Source: a bacterium D16-51
GTDB taxonomy: Bacteria; Bacillota; Clostridia; Lachnospirales; Lachnospiraceae
Length of the DNA stretch: 64,000 nucleotides
Assembly: GCA_003612285.1 (NCBI GenBank)
Contig: RAYE01000004.1
Coordinates: 1-64,000, forward strand
Reading direction: 5' to 3'
Shown here: one piece after another, positions 50,626 to 59,350 of the stretch
Position numbering within the stretch: position 1 is the first letter of the stretch
Layout of the letters: the number at the start of each line of letters is the position of its first letter
The notes under the pieces: generated by a model
Database searches by the model: none
What the model was told of the DNA's origin: nothing
Seen by the model: only the letters and a program-made list of their open reading frames with translations
Position numbers and translations under genes: made by a program

Positions 50626-51692
50626 TGCTGGAGAAAATTTTAAACAGTATGCTTCATGGGAATGCAAAGACTAAAATATTTTTGTGGTCAGTTTTTATTT
50701 TGGGCGTCAGTGCAGTTTTTTTGTTAATGGCGGGAATCATCATGGGGATTCCCTATCTTGGGCTGGGAGGCGTGCTTGCTGGGCTTGCCGGGCTGATTCT
50801 TTCACAGTCGGTTTCTTTAAATGATTTAAAAAGGGAGAAAAAGATAAAGGGGAAGAAAGCCCCAAAGCAAAAAGAGGAACAGGAAGAAGAGGTAATTGAG
50901 GATAAGCAGCAAAAGGAAGAGAAAGAAGAGGAAGCAGCGCCAAAGGAAAAGACGAGAAAAGAGCGGGAACGGGAAAAGTCACAATATCTTTCGTCCTTAA
51001 ATGCAAAGAAGCTGAAAAAGATTATGAAAGACCATAAAGTGAACCAGATCCATGTCAAGGTAATGATTGACAGCTATCCGGCAAAGAAAATAGAGCAGGC
51101 GCCAGCATTTATGTGGCGGACAGATAAGATGCTGCACTTTATGATTTTGACAGGACGTGCGGAAGAGTTTGAAGTGCCTTTAGCAGATATCCAGGGGATT
51201 CTTCTGGTGAAAAATGTGCCTGCAGATAAGGAAAAGGATTATCAGTTATTCAAATATTCTTCCTTTATTTCTAAGATGTTTCAGCCGTATTTGCCGGCAT
51301 ATTCGGAAGGGACAAAAAATGGGGAGCTGGAAGTACGGAAAAATACGTTCCGAATTGAGCCGGGGATTTATCTGACAAATTCATCAGTGGCAAACCTTAG
51401 GAAGGTTTTACTGCCAGGAGTTGCATTTTTAGTGGATGACCAAGTGATTGCCTCAAAGCACTTTAATGAATATTTTAAGGAATTATACCGTTACAGCCTT
51501 CTTTGTAAAAATATGGTGATTACTTTGGATGAATACCGTGAACAGATTAAAAAGACTTTGGACGCTTTGCTGGATGCACCGATTGCAGGGAGTGAATTTG
51601 TTACGACAATTTATGATTTAAATAAATACCGCCTGATAACAAAGAATGATGTGGTTCATTATACACAAAAATACCGGGAGTTAAAAATGTAG
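50625..51692 (+). CDS. Uncharacterised membrane protein, coupled to the DUF1653 gene
   Basis: 355 aa. Two N-terminal hydrophobic helices (residues 18-60: IFLWSVFILGVSAVFLLMAG and YLGLGGVLAGLAGLILSQSV), a highly charged Lys/Glu linker (65-130) and a globular cytosolic domain (MWRTDKMLHFMILTGRAEEFEVPLADIQGI...). No family recognised; the hydrophobic-linker-domain layout suggests a membrane-tethered scaffold. Translational coupling with the preceding gene suggests a shared complex. Confidence 0.7.
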   Translation: MLEKILNSMLHGNAKTKIFLWSVFILGVSAVFLLMAGIIMGIPYLGLGGVLAGLAGLILSQSVSLNDLKREKKIKGKKAPKQKEEQEEEVIEDKQQKEEKEEEAAPKEKTRKEREREKSQYLSSLNAKKLKKIMKDHKVNQIHVKVMIDSYPAKKIEQAPAFMWRTDKMLHFMILTGRAEEFEVPLADIQGILLVKNVPADKEKDYQLFKYSSFISKMFQPYLPAYSEGTKNGELEVRKNTFRIEPGIYLTNSSVANLRKVLLPGVAFLVDDQVIASKHFNEYFKELYRYSLLCKNMVITLDEYREQIKKTLDALLDAPIAGSEFVTTIYDLNKYRLITKNDVVHYTQKYRELKM

Positions 51693-51801
51693 AGTCGTTA
51701 TAAATAGTGAAAATGTAGAATTATTTAGCAGAAGTTTGTGCAGGATTGATATTGACATATGTAACATATAGAGTAAACTAATAGTCAGATATAAAAACAT
51801 A

Positions 51802-51850
51802 TTGACAGATTGCCAGAAAAAGCTTATTATATGTTCGGAACACTTGTTTG
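51802..51850 (+). promoter_or_regulatory. recA promoter with SOS (LexA) box candidate
   Basis: TTGACA (51802-51807) and TATTAT (51825-51830) are 17 bases apart. Eight bases downstream, GGAACACTTGTTTG (51837-51850) resembles the Firmicute SOS consensus CGAACRNRYGTTYG with few deviations, placed where LexA would block initiation. Confidence 0.75.
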
Positions 51851-51907
51851 TTTAAAGCGTCCCAGGGAGTGTGGTTTTGGGCAGGCGCTGGAAAGGATTC
51901 AGGGAAT

Positions 51908-53047
51908 ATGGCGAAAGAAGTAAAGGTTGAAGAAAATAAAAAGAAAGCGTTAGAGGCGGCAGTAGCACATATTGAAAAGCAATATGGAAAAGGATCTGTA
52001 ATGAAACTTGGGGATAACCTCCACCTGAATGTGGAATCTGTTCCTTCTGGTTCATTGGGGCTTGATTTAGCGCTTGGCGTAGGCGGCATCCCAAAGGGAA
52101 GGGTGATTGAGATTTATGGGCCTGAGTCGGGCGGTAAGACAACGGTAGCGCTTCATATGGTTGCGGAAGTGCAGAAGCGCGGCGGTATCGCAGGGTTTAT
52201 AGATGCAGAACATGCACTGGATCCGATTTATGCAAAGAACATAGGGGTGGATATTGACAATTTGTATATTTCACAGCCAGATACGGGTGAGCAGGCGTTA
52301 GAGATTGCAGAGACTATGGTGCGTTCTACAGCGATAGATATTGTGATTGTTGACTCTGTGGCAGCTTTGGTGCCAAAGGCAGAGATTGAGGGAGAGATGG
52401 GCGACAGCCATGTGGGCCTGCAGGCGCGCCTTATGTCGCAGGCGCTCCGTAAACTGACCGGTATTATTGGAAAAACAAGCTGCAGCGTTATCTTTATTAA
52501 CCAGCTCCGTGAAAAAGTCGGGGTGATGTTTGGCAATCCAGAGACGACGACCGGCGGGCGCGCGTTGAAGTATTATTCTTCTGTCCGTCTGGAGGTACGC
52601 AGGGGGGAGCAGATTAAGAAAGATGGCGAGCCGATTGGAAACCGTACAAAGATAAAAGTGGTGAAAAATAAGGTTGCCCCTCCATTCCGTTCTGCCGAAG
52701 TAGATATTATCTTTGGCGAGGGGATTTCCAGGGAAGGTGAAATACTGGATTTGGCGGCAGATGAAAATATTATTATAAAAAGCGGCGCATGGTATGCCTA
52801 TAATGAAAATAAAATCGGGCAGGGCCGTGAAAATGCTAAGAATTATCTGAAAGAGCATCCGGAAGTTTTAGCAGAGGTTGAGCAGAAAGTGCGTGATAAG
52901 TATTTTAACCATACTGCAGAGGAAACAGAAGCTGCAGCAGCTGAGGAGCCAAAGACTGTAAGAAAACCGCGTGCGGCAAAGGCTGTACCAGAAGAGACGC
53001 CGGAAACAGAGGCAGAAACAGCGCCTTCCCCGGAAGCAGAGGGTTAA
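51908..53047 (+). CDS. recA: Recombinase A
   Basis: 379 aa. Central enzyme of homologous recombination and SOS induction. Walker [10 protein letters not shown], Walker [14 protein letters not shown]1/L2 DNA loops ([43 protein letters not shown]). The C-terminus is a variable acidic tail ([18 protein letters not shown]). ATG 51908 is chosen because the conserved protein starts [18 protein letters not shown] there; an in-frame ATG at 51848 lies too close to the promoter. recX follows three bases later. Confidence 0.97.
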   Translation: MAKEVKVEENKKKALEAAVAHIEKQYGKGSVMKLGDNLHLNVESVPSGSLGLDLALGVGGIPKGRVIEIYGPESGGKTTVALHMVAEVQKRGGIAGFIDAEHALDPIYAKNIGVDIDNLYISQPDTGEQALEIAETMVRSTAIDIVIVDSVAALVPKAEIEGEMGDSHVGLQARLMSQALRKLTGIIGKTSCSVIFINQLREKVGVMFGNPETTTGGRALKYYSSVRLEVRRGEQIKKDGEPIGNRTKIKVVKNKVAPPFRSAEVDIIFGEGISREGEILDLAADENIIIKSGAWYAYNENKIGQGRENAKNYLKEHPEVLAEVEQKVRDKYFNHTAEETEAAAAEEPKTVRKPRAAKAVPEETPETEAETAPSPEAEG

Positions 53048-53050
53048 TGG

Positions 53051-53509
53051 ATGGATATAGAGGAACGCTTTGTGCAGGGCAGGAAAAAGGCAATGGCATT
53101 GCTTATGCATAATGACCGTACAAGGTGGGAATTGTGTGACCGCCTGGGCAGGGCTGGGTTTGAGCAGGAAGTGATTGAGGACGCCGTGGCGTATGTTGAA
53201 AGTTTCCACTATATTGATGATTTGCGCTATGCAACGCGTTTTGCTGAAATTTACAGCGAAACGCGCAGCATTCAGCGAATCCGTTTTGATTTACAGAAAC
53301 GCCATGTGCCGGAGGAGTATATTGATATTGCGCTGGAGAATATCGGATGGGATGACTCTGCAGCGCTGGAAAAAGAACTTAGAAAACTTACAAAGGAAAA
53401 AGATGCAGAAGAGCTTTCTTACCAGGAGCGGCAGAAGCTGGCAGCAAAGCTTTATCGGAAAGGGTTTCGGACAGAAGATATTTTTTCCTGTTTGAATTGC
53501 GGGGAATAA
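53051..53509 (+). CDS. recX: RecX regulatory protein
   Basis: 152 aa, three-helix-repeat modulator that binds RecA filaments and limits their activity. RTRWELCDRLGRAGFEQEVIEDAVAYVESFHYIDDLRYATRFAEIY and QRIRFDLQKRHVPEEYIDIALE are the family repeats. It starts three bases after recA, so the pair is co-transcribed and probably co-translated under the same SOS-type promoter. Confidence 0.93.
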   Translation: MDIEERFVQGRKKAMALLMHNDRTRWELCDRLGRAGFEQEVIEDAVAYVESFHYIDDLRYATRFAEIYSETRSIQRIRFDLQKRHVPEEYIDIALENIGWDDSAALEKELRKLTKEKDAEELSYQERQKLAAKLYRKGFRTEDIFSCLNCGE

Positions 53510-53530
53510 GGGATGTCTAGTTGCTATTTG

Positions 53531-53789
53531 TTACTATTCACGGCCGCTCTAAACAATATGCATAAAACCTCCCAGCAAAGCTGTCAGGTCTCCGCTCCGC
53601 TTCGGTCCGTGCTAAACAAGCGCACAGGCGCTTAGCACCGCTGCAAAACCAGCAGCTTTTGTAAAAGGAACAAAGTTCCTTATTTATGTTGTTTAGAACA
53701 GCCTGCACGCAAATTCCAGAAAATAGCCATCCTCTTACGTGCAAGCACGACGAGTCTGCCTATTTCTTGGAATTTGCCGTGAATAGTAA
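53531..53789. mobile_element. TTACTATTCAC-ended structured element, copy B (259 bp)
   Basis: Termini TTACTATTCACGGC and GCCGTGAATAGTAA. It shares the layout of copy A at 45611-45804, including GCTCTAAACA/TGTTTAGAAC and the apical segment with CTCTTACGTGC and GCACGACGAGTC, but on an unrelated stem (53709-53729 with 53757-53777, 18 of 21 paired). It has two extra parts: the shared module at 53587-53639 and a small AGGAAC/GTTCCT hairpin near 53666. It fills the recX-rny gap. Confidence 0.85.
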
Positions 53790-53874
53790 CCTTTGCTTGA
53801 CATATTTGTGTATAAAGTATAAAATCATATTGTTGTGTTTTTAACAAATAAAAATAAGGAGGTGCTTCTGTTCG

Positions 53875-55440
53875 ATGCCAAACATTGTCATTGCAATATT
53901 AGCCATTGTGATGATTGCCGTTGCCATTGTCGTGACTGCGCTGATTACCAAGTCTGTTTCCATCCAGAATTATAAAGAGCAGGAAGAGGCAAAGCTTGGG
54001 GATGCGGAGAAGAAAGCAAGAGTTATTATTGACGACGCTTTAAAGACTGCTGAGACAAAGAAGCGTGAAGCACTGCTCGAAGCAAAGGAGGAGGCGCTCA
54101 AGACCAAGAATGAGATTGAGCGTGAATCAAAGGAGAGACGGGCAGAGATTCAGCGATATGAGAAACGGGTGCTGTCGAAAGAGGAAGCTCTGGATAAGAA
54201 AGCGGAAGTTTTAGAGAGGAAAGAAGCGAAGCTGAATGCAAGGGATGCTGAGTTAGAAAAGCAGAAAAAGGAATTAACTGAGATTAAGAACAGCCACTTG
54301 CAGGAACTTGAAAAGATTTCTGGTCTGACTACCGAACAAGCTAAGGAATATCTGTTAAAATCTGTTGAAGAAGATGTGAAACATGAAACGGCAGTCCTTG
54401 TAAAAGAACTGGACCGTAAAGCAAAAGAAGAAGCTGATAAGAGAGCAAAGGATTATGTGGTAACTGCAATCCAGCGTTGTGCAGCGGATCATGTTGCAGA
54501 GACAACGATTTCTGTGGTACAGTTGCCTAATGATGAAATGAAGGGGAGGATTATCGGACGGGAAGGAAGAAATATCCGGACCCTTGAAACCCTGACAGGT
54601 GTTAATCTTATTATAGACGATACACCGGAGGCGGTTGTTTTATCTGGATTTGATGGAGTGAGGAGAGAGATTGCCAGAATCGCTCTTGAAAAACTTATCG
54701 TAGATGGAAGAATTCATCCGGCGAGAATTGAAGAAATGGTCGAAAAGGCTCAAAGGGAAGTTGAATCGATGATTCGTGAAGAAGGGGAAGCTGCGACATT
54801 GGAAGTTGGTGTCCATGGTATTAACCCGGAACTTATTCGTTTGTTAGGAAGAATGAAATTTAGAACCAGCTACGGGCAGAATGCTTTGAAGCATTCTATA
54901 GAGGTTGCACATCTTGCAGGGCTGCTTGCAGGAGAGATTGGCGTAGATGTGCGTATTGCTAAACGTGCTGGTTTGTTGCATGATATTGGTAAATCTGTCG
55001 ATCAGGAGATGGAGGGGACGCATGTCCAGATAGGTGCAGACCTCTGTCGGAAGTACAAGGAATCCGGTATTGTCATTAATGCAGTGGAAGCGCATCATGG
55101 CGATGTAGAGCCGGAAACATTGATTGCCTGTATTGTACAGGCAGCAGATACAATTTCTGCTGCACGCCCAGGCGCACGCAGGGAAACATTAGAAACATAT
55201 ACAAACAGATTGAAACAGTTAGAAGATATTTCCAACAGCTTTAAAGGTGTTGATAAATCATTTGCTATTCAGGCAGGCCGTGAGGTAAGGGTTATGGTCG
55301 TTCCTGATAAAGTGACTGATGATGAGATGGTATTGCTTGCAAGGGACATCTCAAAACAGATTGAAGACGAATTAAAATATCCTGGACAGATTAAGGTAAA
55401 TGTAATTCGTGAATCCAGAGTGACTGATTATGCGAAATAA
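53875..55440 (+). CDS. rny: Ribonuclease Y
   Basis: 521 aa membrane-bound endoribonuclease that starts mRNA decay in Firmicutes. TM helix at residues 3-25 ([21 protein letters not shown]), a coiled coil to about 200, KH domain ([35 protein letters not shown]) and HD phosphodiesterase ([37 protein letters not shown]). AGGAGGT lies 11 bases before the start, slightly long. recA-recX-rny is a common order in Clostridia; here a repeat element separates recX from rny. Confidence 0.96.
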   Translation: MPNIVIAILAIVMIAVAIVVTALITKSVSIQNYKEQEEAKLGDAEKKARVIIDDALKTAETKKREALLEAKEEALKTKNEIERESKERRAEIQRYEKRVLSKEEALDKKAEVLERKEAKLNARDAELEKQKKELTEIKNSHLQELEKISGLTTEQAKEYLLKSVEEDVKHETAVLVKELDRKAKEEADKRAKDYVVTAIQRCAADHVAETTISVVQLPNDEMKGRIIGREGRNIRTLETLTGVNLIIDDTPEAVVLSGFDGVRREIARIALEKLIVDGRIHPARIEEMVEKAQREVESMIREEGEAATLEVGVHGINPELIRLLGRMKFRTSYGQNALKHSIEVAHLAGLLAGEIGVDVRIAKRAGLLHDIGKSVDQEMEGTHVQIGADLCRKYKESGIVINAVEAHHGDVEPETLIACIVQAADTISAARPGARRETLETYTNRLKQLEDISNSFKGVDKSFAIQAGREVRVMVVPDKVTDDEMVLLARDISKQIEDELKYPGQIKVNVIRESRVTDYAK

Positions 55441-55456
55441 TCACAATGTTAATCGT

Positions 55457-55489
55457 AAAAAGGGTGTCGTAGAAACGGCACCCTTTCTT
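55457..55489 (+). terminator. Rho-independent terminator of rny
   Basis: AAAGGGTG and CACCCTTT form the stem, closed by TCGT/ACGG around a short loop and followed by CTTG. The T-run is poor, so termination may be partial. Confidence 0.7.
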
Positions 55490-55529
55490 GAAGTAGGAAG
55501 CCTGCTTAGGGACTGTTAGAGGGATTGAT

Positions 55530-56900
55530 ATGGTAATTTTCCGGGAACAAAAAAAATTTACAAAAGATACCGGAGGCAAAATATTTTCGGAGTTAGGAAA
55601 GCCTTTAGATGCTGCTGTAAAAAAAGGATTTGCTGTTGATATTGGGACGACTACAGTAGTCGTGACTGCCCTTGATTTGGAGAAGAAGGAAATCCTTGGG
55701 ACAGTTTCACAGACGAATGAACAGACAAGGCTTGGGGCAGATGTTATGATGCGGATTATGCACTGCATGTCAGGCAGGGGAGAAACACTGCATCAGTTAA
55801 TTGTAGGGCAGGTTGAAAAGATGGCTGGGCAGTTTTTGGAAGAGGGATGCCAGGAGGAAAGAACGGCAGGACAATGCTTTTTCTTTGTAGTAGGCAATAC
55901 GGTAATGAGCCATCTTTTTTTAAATAAAAGCACAGAAGGGTTAGCAGGGTATCCATTCCATCCTGCCTATCAGGGGAATTACCGATGTACTGGTAAGGAG
56001 ATTGGGATGGAACGGTTCCGGGAAGCAGAGATTTGTGTGCTTTCTGGGATTGCAGCACATGTAGGCGGTGATGCACTGGCTGTTATTGGTGCAGAGCAGT
56101 TATATGGAAAAGAAAAAATCCAGCTTGCAGTAGACCTTGGGACAAATGCTGAGATTATTTTAAATTCTAGGGGAAATATTACAGCCTGTTCCACAGCAGC
56201 CGGTCCAGCTTTTGAAGGAAAAGGGATTTCTTGTGGGATGGCGGCAAAAGGCGGGGCAGTTTCAGAGGTGAAAATTGCAGCCGGAAATGGGAATATAATT
56301 TTGGGAGTGATTGAAGGGGGAAAGGCGGCTGGAATCTGTAGCTCTGGACTATTAGACTTACTGGCGCAGTTAAGGGGATGCGGGCTGCTGTTAACGGATG
56401 GGTATCTGTTAAGAAAGGCAGAGGCTGAAACGGCCGGGATTACTGCAGAACTTTCCCGCCGTCTCGTTACCCGCAATGGGCAGAATGCCTTTTTGTTGTG
56501 TGGTGAAAAGGAAGGGACAAAAGAAATCTGCCTGCGGCAGAGCGATATCCGAAGCTTACAGCTTGCAAAAGCGGCGATTCAGGCTGGGATGATCAGTATC
56601 CTTGAGGCAGCAGGCCTTACGCATGGGGAAGTGGATGAATTTGTAGTGGCAGGCGTCCTTGGAAGCTGCATGAAGCAGAAAAGCGCAATAGATATTGGGC
56701 TTTTTCCAGAAGCCGCCGGCACATGCATACGCCTTGCCGGGAATGCCGCAGGAAAAGGGGCTGTATTGGGAGTCCTGGATAGTGCTTTTGCTGCCAGTAT
56801 GGAAAAGCTGGCAAAGGAAGTTTCACATATTGAAATTGCACAGGCAAAGGGATTTCAGGAGCGGCTTATGAAGGCAATGGACATACAAAGATGGTTATGA
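55530..56900 (+). CDS. ASKHA-domain protein (RACo/RamA-like, DUF4445), without ferredoxin domain
   Basis: 456 aa. ATPase-fold segments FAVDIGTTTVVVTALDLE, LAVDLGTNAEIILNS, AAGPAFEGKGISCGMAAKGGAV and VAGVLGSCMKQKSAIDIG match the C-terminal module of reductive activators of corrinoid proteins. Full RACo proteins are about 600 aa with an N-terminal [2Fe-2S] ferredoxin domain, which is absent. It therefore either uses a separate electron carrier or has another role. Start ATG 55530 has only AGAGGGATTGAT nearby. Confidence 0.82.
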   Translation: MVIFREQKKFTKDTGGKIFSELGKPLDAAVKKGFAVDIGTTTVVVTALDLEKKEILGTVSQTNEQTRLGADVMMRIMHCMSGRGETLHQLIVGQVEKMAGQFLEEGCQEERTAGQCFFFVVGNTVMSHLFLNKSTEGLAGYPFHPAYQGNYRCTGKEIGMERFREAEICVLSGIAAHVGGDALAVIGAEQLYGKEKIQLAVDLGTNAEIILNSRGNITACSTAAGPAFEGKGISCGMAAKGGAVSEVKIAAGNGNIILGVIEGGKAAGICSSGLLDLLAQLRGCGLLLTDGYLLRKAEAETAGITAELSRRLVTRNGQNAFLLCGEKEGTKEICLRQSDIRSLQLAKAAIQAGMISILEAAGLTHGEVDEFVVAGVLGSCMKQKSAIDIGLFPEAAGTCIRLAGNAAGKGAVLGVLDSAFAASMEKLAKEVSHIEIAQAKGFQERLMKAMDIQRWL

Positions 56901-56952
56901 TAAGATGAAAGGCAGGCAAAGCTGCATAGGCAGCAGGACAAGGAGGACAGAG

Positions 56953-57744
56953 ATGAGGCTTGGATTTATTGGCGCGGGGAATATGGCTCAGGCGATGATT
57001 GGCGGTGTATTAAAGTCAGGAATTGTAAAAAAAGAAGAAATAATTGCTTCTGCTAAGACGCAGGAGACTTTAAAAAAGGTAGAAAAAGCATTTGGGATTT
57101 GTACAACGCTCGATAACCGGGAAGCAGCAAAAGCTGATTTTGTATTTTTGGCGGTAAAGCCCGTGTATTGTGCGCAGGTTATTGCCCAGATACAGGATGT
57201 TATTACGAATGAACAGATTATTGTATCTATTGCAGCCGGAAAAAATATGGAATGGCTGGAGGGAGCTTTTGGCGGAGGGAAAAAGATTATCCGTACAATG
57301 CCGAATACGCCGGCGTTAGTAGGGGAGGGAATTACTGCAGTCTGCCCGAATGGGCAGGTGGCAGAAGAAGAACTGGAAACAGTCTGTGAAATACTGGAAA
57401 GCTTTGGAAAAGCAGAAGTTATCCCAGAATCTTTGATGGATGCGGTGATTGCTGTGAGCGGGAGTTCCCCGGCATATGTGTTTATGTTTATTGAAGCGAT
57501 GGCTGACGCAGCAGTTGCAGAAGGGATGCCAAGAGGGCAGGCATACCGGTTTGCGGCACAGTCTGTTTTGGGAAGCGCAAAGATGGTTTTAGAAACGGAG
57601 AAACATCCAGGCGAGTTAAAAGATATGGTCTGTTCCCCGGCAGGAACCACTATTGAGGCAGTCCGTGTATTAGAGCAGGAGGGATTCCGCGCTGCAGTTA
57701 TGGATTGTATGCGGGCTTGTGCTGAGAAGTCCAGAGGGATGTAA
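56953..57744 (+). CDS. proC: Pyrroline-5-carboxylate reductase
   Basis: 263 aa, last step of proline synthesis: P5C reduction with NAD(P)H. Rossmann motif MRLGFIGAGNMAQAMIGGVL; substrate-site text RTMPNTPALVGEG, SGSSPAYVFMFIEAMADAAV and the signature ELKDMVCSPAGTTIEAVRVLE. ATG 56953 follows AAGGAGGACAGAG; an in-frame ATG at 56905 has no comparable site. Confidence 0.96.
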   Translation: MRLGFIGAGNMAQAMIGGVLKSGIVKKEEIIASAKTQETLKKVEKAFGICTTLDNREAAKADFVFLAVKPVYCAQVIAQIQDVITNEQIIVSIAAGKNMEWLEGAFGGGKKIIRTMPNTPALVGEGITAVCPNGQVAEEELETVCEILESFGKAEVIPESLMDAVIAVSGSSPAYVFMFIEAMADAAVAEGMPRGQAYRFAAQSVLGSAKMVLETEKHPGELKDMVCSPAGTTIEAVRVLEQEGFRAAVMDCMRACAEKSRGM

Positions 57745-57811
57745 AAAGGATTGAAAAATGAATGGAAAAGCAGATTCACTCATAGGATAAAAAGAAGCTA
57801 ATATAAAAAGA

Positions 57812-57832
57812 GCTGCCGGATTTTCCGGCAGC
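57812..57832 (+). terminator. GC-rich hairpin before the M23 gene
   Basis: GCTGCCGG and CCGGCAGC pair around ATTTT, directly before the ribosome-binding site GGGAG of the next gene. There is no T-run, so it may modulate translation or mRNA ends rather than terminate. Confidence 0.55.
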
Positions 57833-57843
57833 CGGGAGTGAAG

Positions 57844-58509
57844 ATGGTATTCAGGAAAGTCTACACTGTCTGGAGAAGGTTTAGTACACATCGCAAATCA
57901 ATCTGCTGGATGTTATTCTGGCTGTTGGTGGCAGGAAGCATACTCTGGCAGGTGACAGAACTTCCAGAACTTGGCAGGAAGCTTTCTGTCCGATCAAAGA
58001 TGGAAAAGGAATGTTCTGCACAAGAGGTTAAAGCGCTTTTAGGTGAGATAAAGTGTTTTCCGGTCCGGGAGGACAGGAAGGAAAAAGAAACGGTATCTTT
58101 TGATAATGGATATGGGGCAGCCCGTACATATGGCGGGGACAGGTCGCATGAGGGGATTGACATTATGTCTTCCATTGATAAACCAGGCTATTTCCAGGTA
58201 CAGTCTGTTTCGGATGGCGTAGTGGAACAGATGGGTTGGCTTCCGCTAGGGGGATACCGTATTGGGATTCGCAGTAAGTCGGGGTTTTATTATTACTATG
58301 CGCATCTGGACAGCTATGCAGAAACGATGAAGCCAGGGAAGCAGGTTTCCCCTGGTGAAGTGTTAGGGTTGATGGGAAACACTGGATATGGGAAAGAGGG
58401 TACGAAAGGAAAATTTGCGGTACATCTTCACTTTGGGATTTACCGTCAGGTAAAGGGAAAAGAGAAGAGCTTAAATCCATATTATCTTTTAGAATATGTA
58501 AAACCATAA
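57844..58509 (+). CDS. M23 family metallopeptidase
   Basis: 221 aa. A single N-terminal membrane helix (SICWMLFWLLVAGSILWQV) and a LytM-type endopeptidase domain with GGDRSHEGIDIM (HxxxD zinc ligands) and the closing HLHFGIYRQ. Such enzymes cut peptide bridges in peptidoglycan or act in cell division and sporulation. ATG 57844 follows GGGAGTGAAG. The alarmone synthetase gene follows after 19 bp. Confidence 0.9.
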   Translation: MVFRKVYTVWRRFSTHRKSICWMLFWLLVAGSILWQVTELPELGRKLSVRSKMEKECSAQEVKALLGEIKCFPVREDRKEKETVSFDNGYGAARTYGGDRSHEGIDIMSSIDKPGYFQVQSVSDGVVEQMGWLPLGGYRIGIRSKSGFYYYYAHLDSYAETMKPGKQVSPGEVLGLMGNTGYGKEGTKGKFAVHLHFGIYRQVKGKEKSLNPYYLLEYVKP

Positions 58510-58528
58510 GGGATTGGAGGATTGATGT

Positions 58529-59350
58529 ATGGAAATACAGCTTTGGCGGGAACTATTAGAGCCATATGGGCTTGCGGTGGACGAACTTGTGGTAAAATTT
58601 AACCATGTAAAACAGCAATATCAAGATGCAGAAATGTACTCTCCGATTGAAATCGTCAGCGGGCGTGTGAAAAGGATTTCAAGCATATTAGAAAAAGCGC
58701 ATCGAAAAGGCGTTGATTTGGAAGAACTGGAACAGAAGATTGAAGATATTGCGGGAATCCGGCTGATTTGCCAGTTTGTTGAAGATATCAGCACTGTTGT
58801 GGAAATTATTCGCCAGCGTCAGGATTTGGAAATTAAGCAGGAGAAAGATTATATTTCCAAAAGTAAGCCCAGCGGTTACCGGAGCTACCATATAATTGCA
58901 TATTATACGGTTCATACAATTCATGGCCCAAAGAGGCTGGAGGTGGAAATACAAATCCGTACGCTTGCAATGAACTTTTGGTCTACCATTGAACATTCCT
59001 TACAGTACAAATATAAAGAGCATATGCCAGATGAGCTTCGAGAACGGCTTTTGCGTGCTGCAGATGCAGTAGATGCACTGGACAATGAAATGGCGTCTGT
59101 GCGGGATGAAATTATGGATGCGCAGGACTCAAACAGAAAAAAGGAAAAACTTATTTCGGATATATTAAATAATATTGAAAATTTATACTATGTTGCTAAT
59201 AAACGGGAAGTGACGAAAATCCAGGATGAATTTTTTAAGCTGTACCAGCAGGATAATATGGAACTGCTTATCCGTTTTAGCAAGCAGCTTGACATTATAG
59301 CAGAGACCTACAGGGCGCAGAATATTGTGAACAGGAGAAGTTATGAATAA
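58529..59350 (+). CDS. Small alarmone synthetase (RelQ/YjbM-like GTP pyrophosphokinase)
   Basis: 273 aa single-domain (p)ppGpp synthetase. Synthetase motifs: DIAGIRLICQFVEDI, KDYISKSKPSGYRSYHIIAYY, VEIQIRTLAMNFWSTIEHSLQYKYKE. A helical C-terminal region of about 80 aa (ALDNEMASVRDEIMDAQ...) is longer than in B. subtilis YjbM (211 aa). No hydrolase, TGS or ACT domain. It overlaps the next gene by 8 bp. Confidence 0.93.
   Translation: MEIQLWRELLEPYGLAVDELVVKFNHVKQQYQDAEMYSPIEIVSGRVKRISSILEKAHRKGVDLEELEQKIEDIAGIRLICQFVEDISTVVEIIRQRQDLEIKQEKDYISKSKPSGYRSYHIIAYYTVHTIHGPKRLEVEIQIRTLAMNFWSTIEHSLQYKYKEHMPDELRERLLRAADAVDALDNEMASVRDEIMDAQDSNRKKEKLISDILNNIENLYYVANKREVTKIQDEFFKLYQQDNMELLIRFSKQLDIIAETYRAQNIVNRRSYE

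Noticed and set aside
51848-51907. Longer recA start at ATG 51848
   Set aside because: It begins only about ten bases after the expected transcription start, its first 20 codons are not RecA-like, and conserved RecA begins at 51908.
56988-57779. Long minus-strand open frame opposite proC (263 codons)
   Set aside because: proC is complete on the + strand with all motifs and a ribosome-binding site. The antisense frame has Ser/Phe/Ile-rich shadow composition and no start signal.
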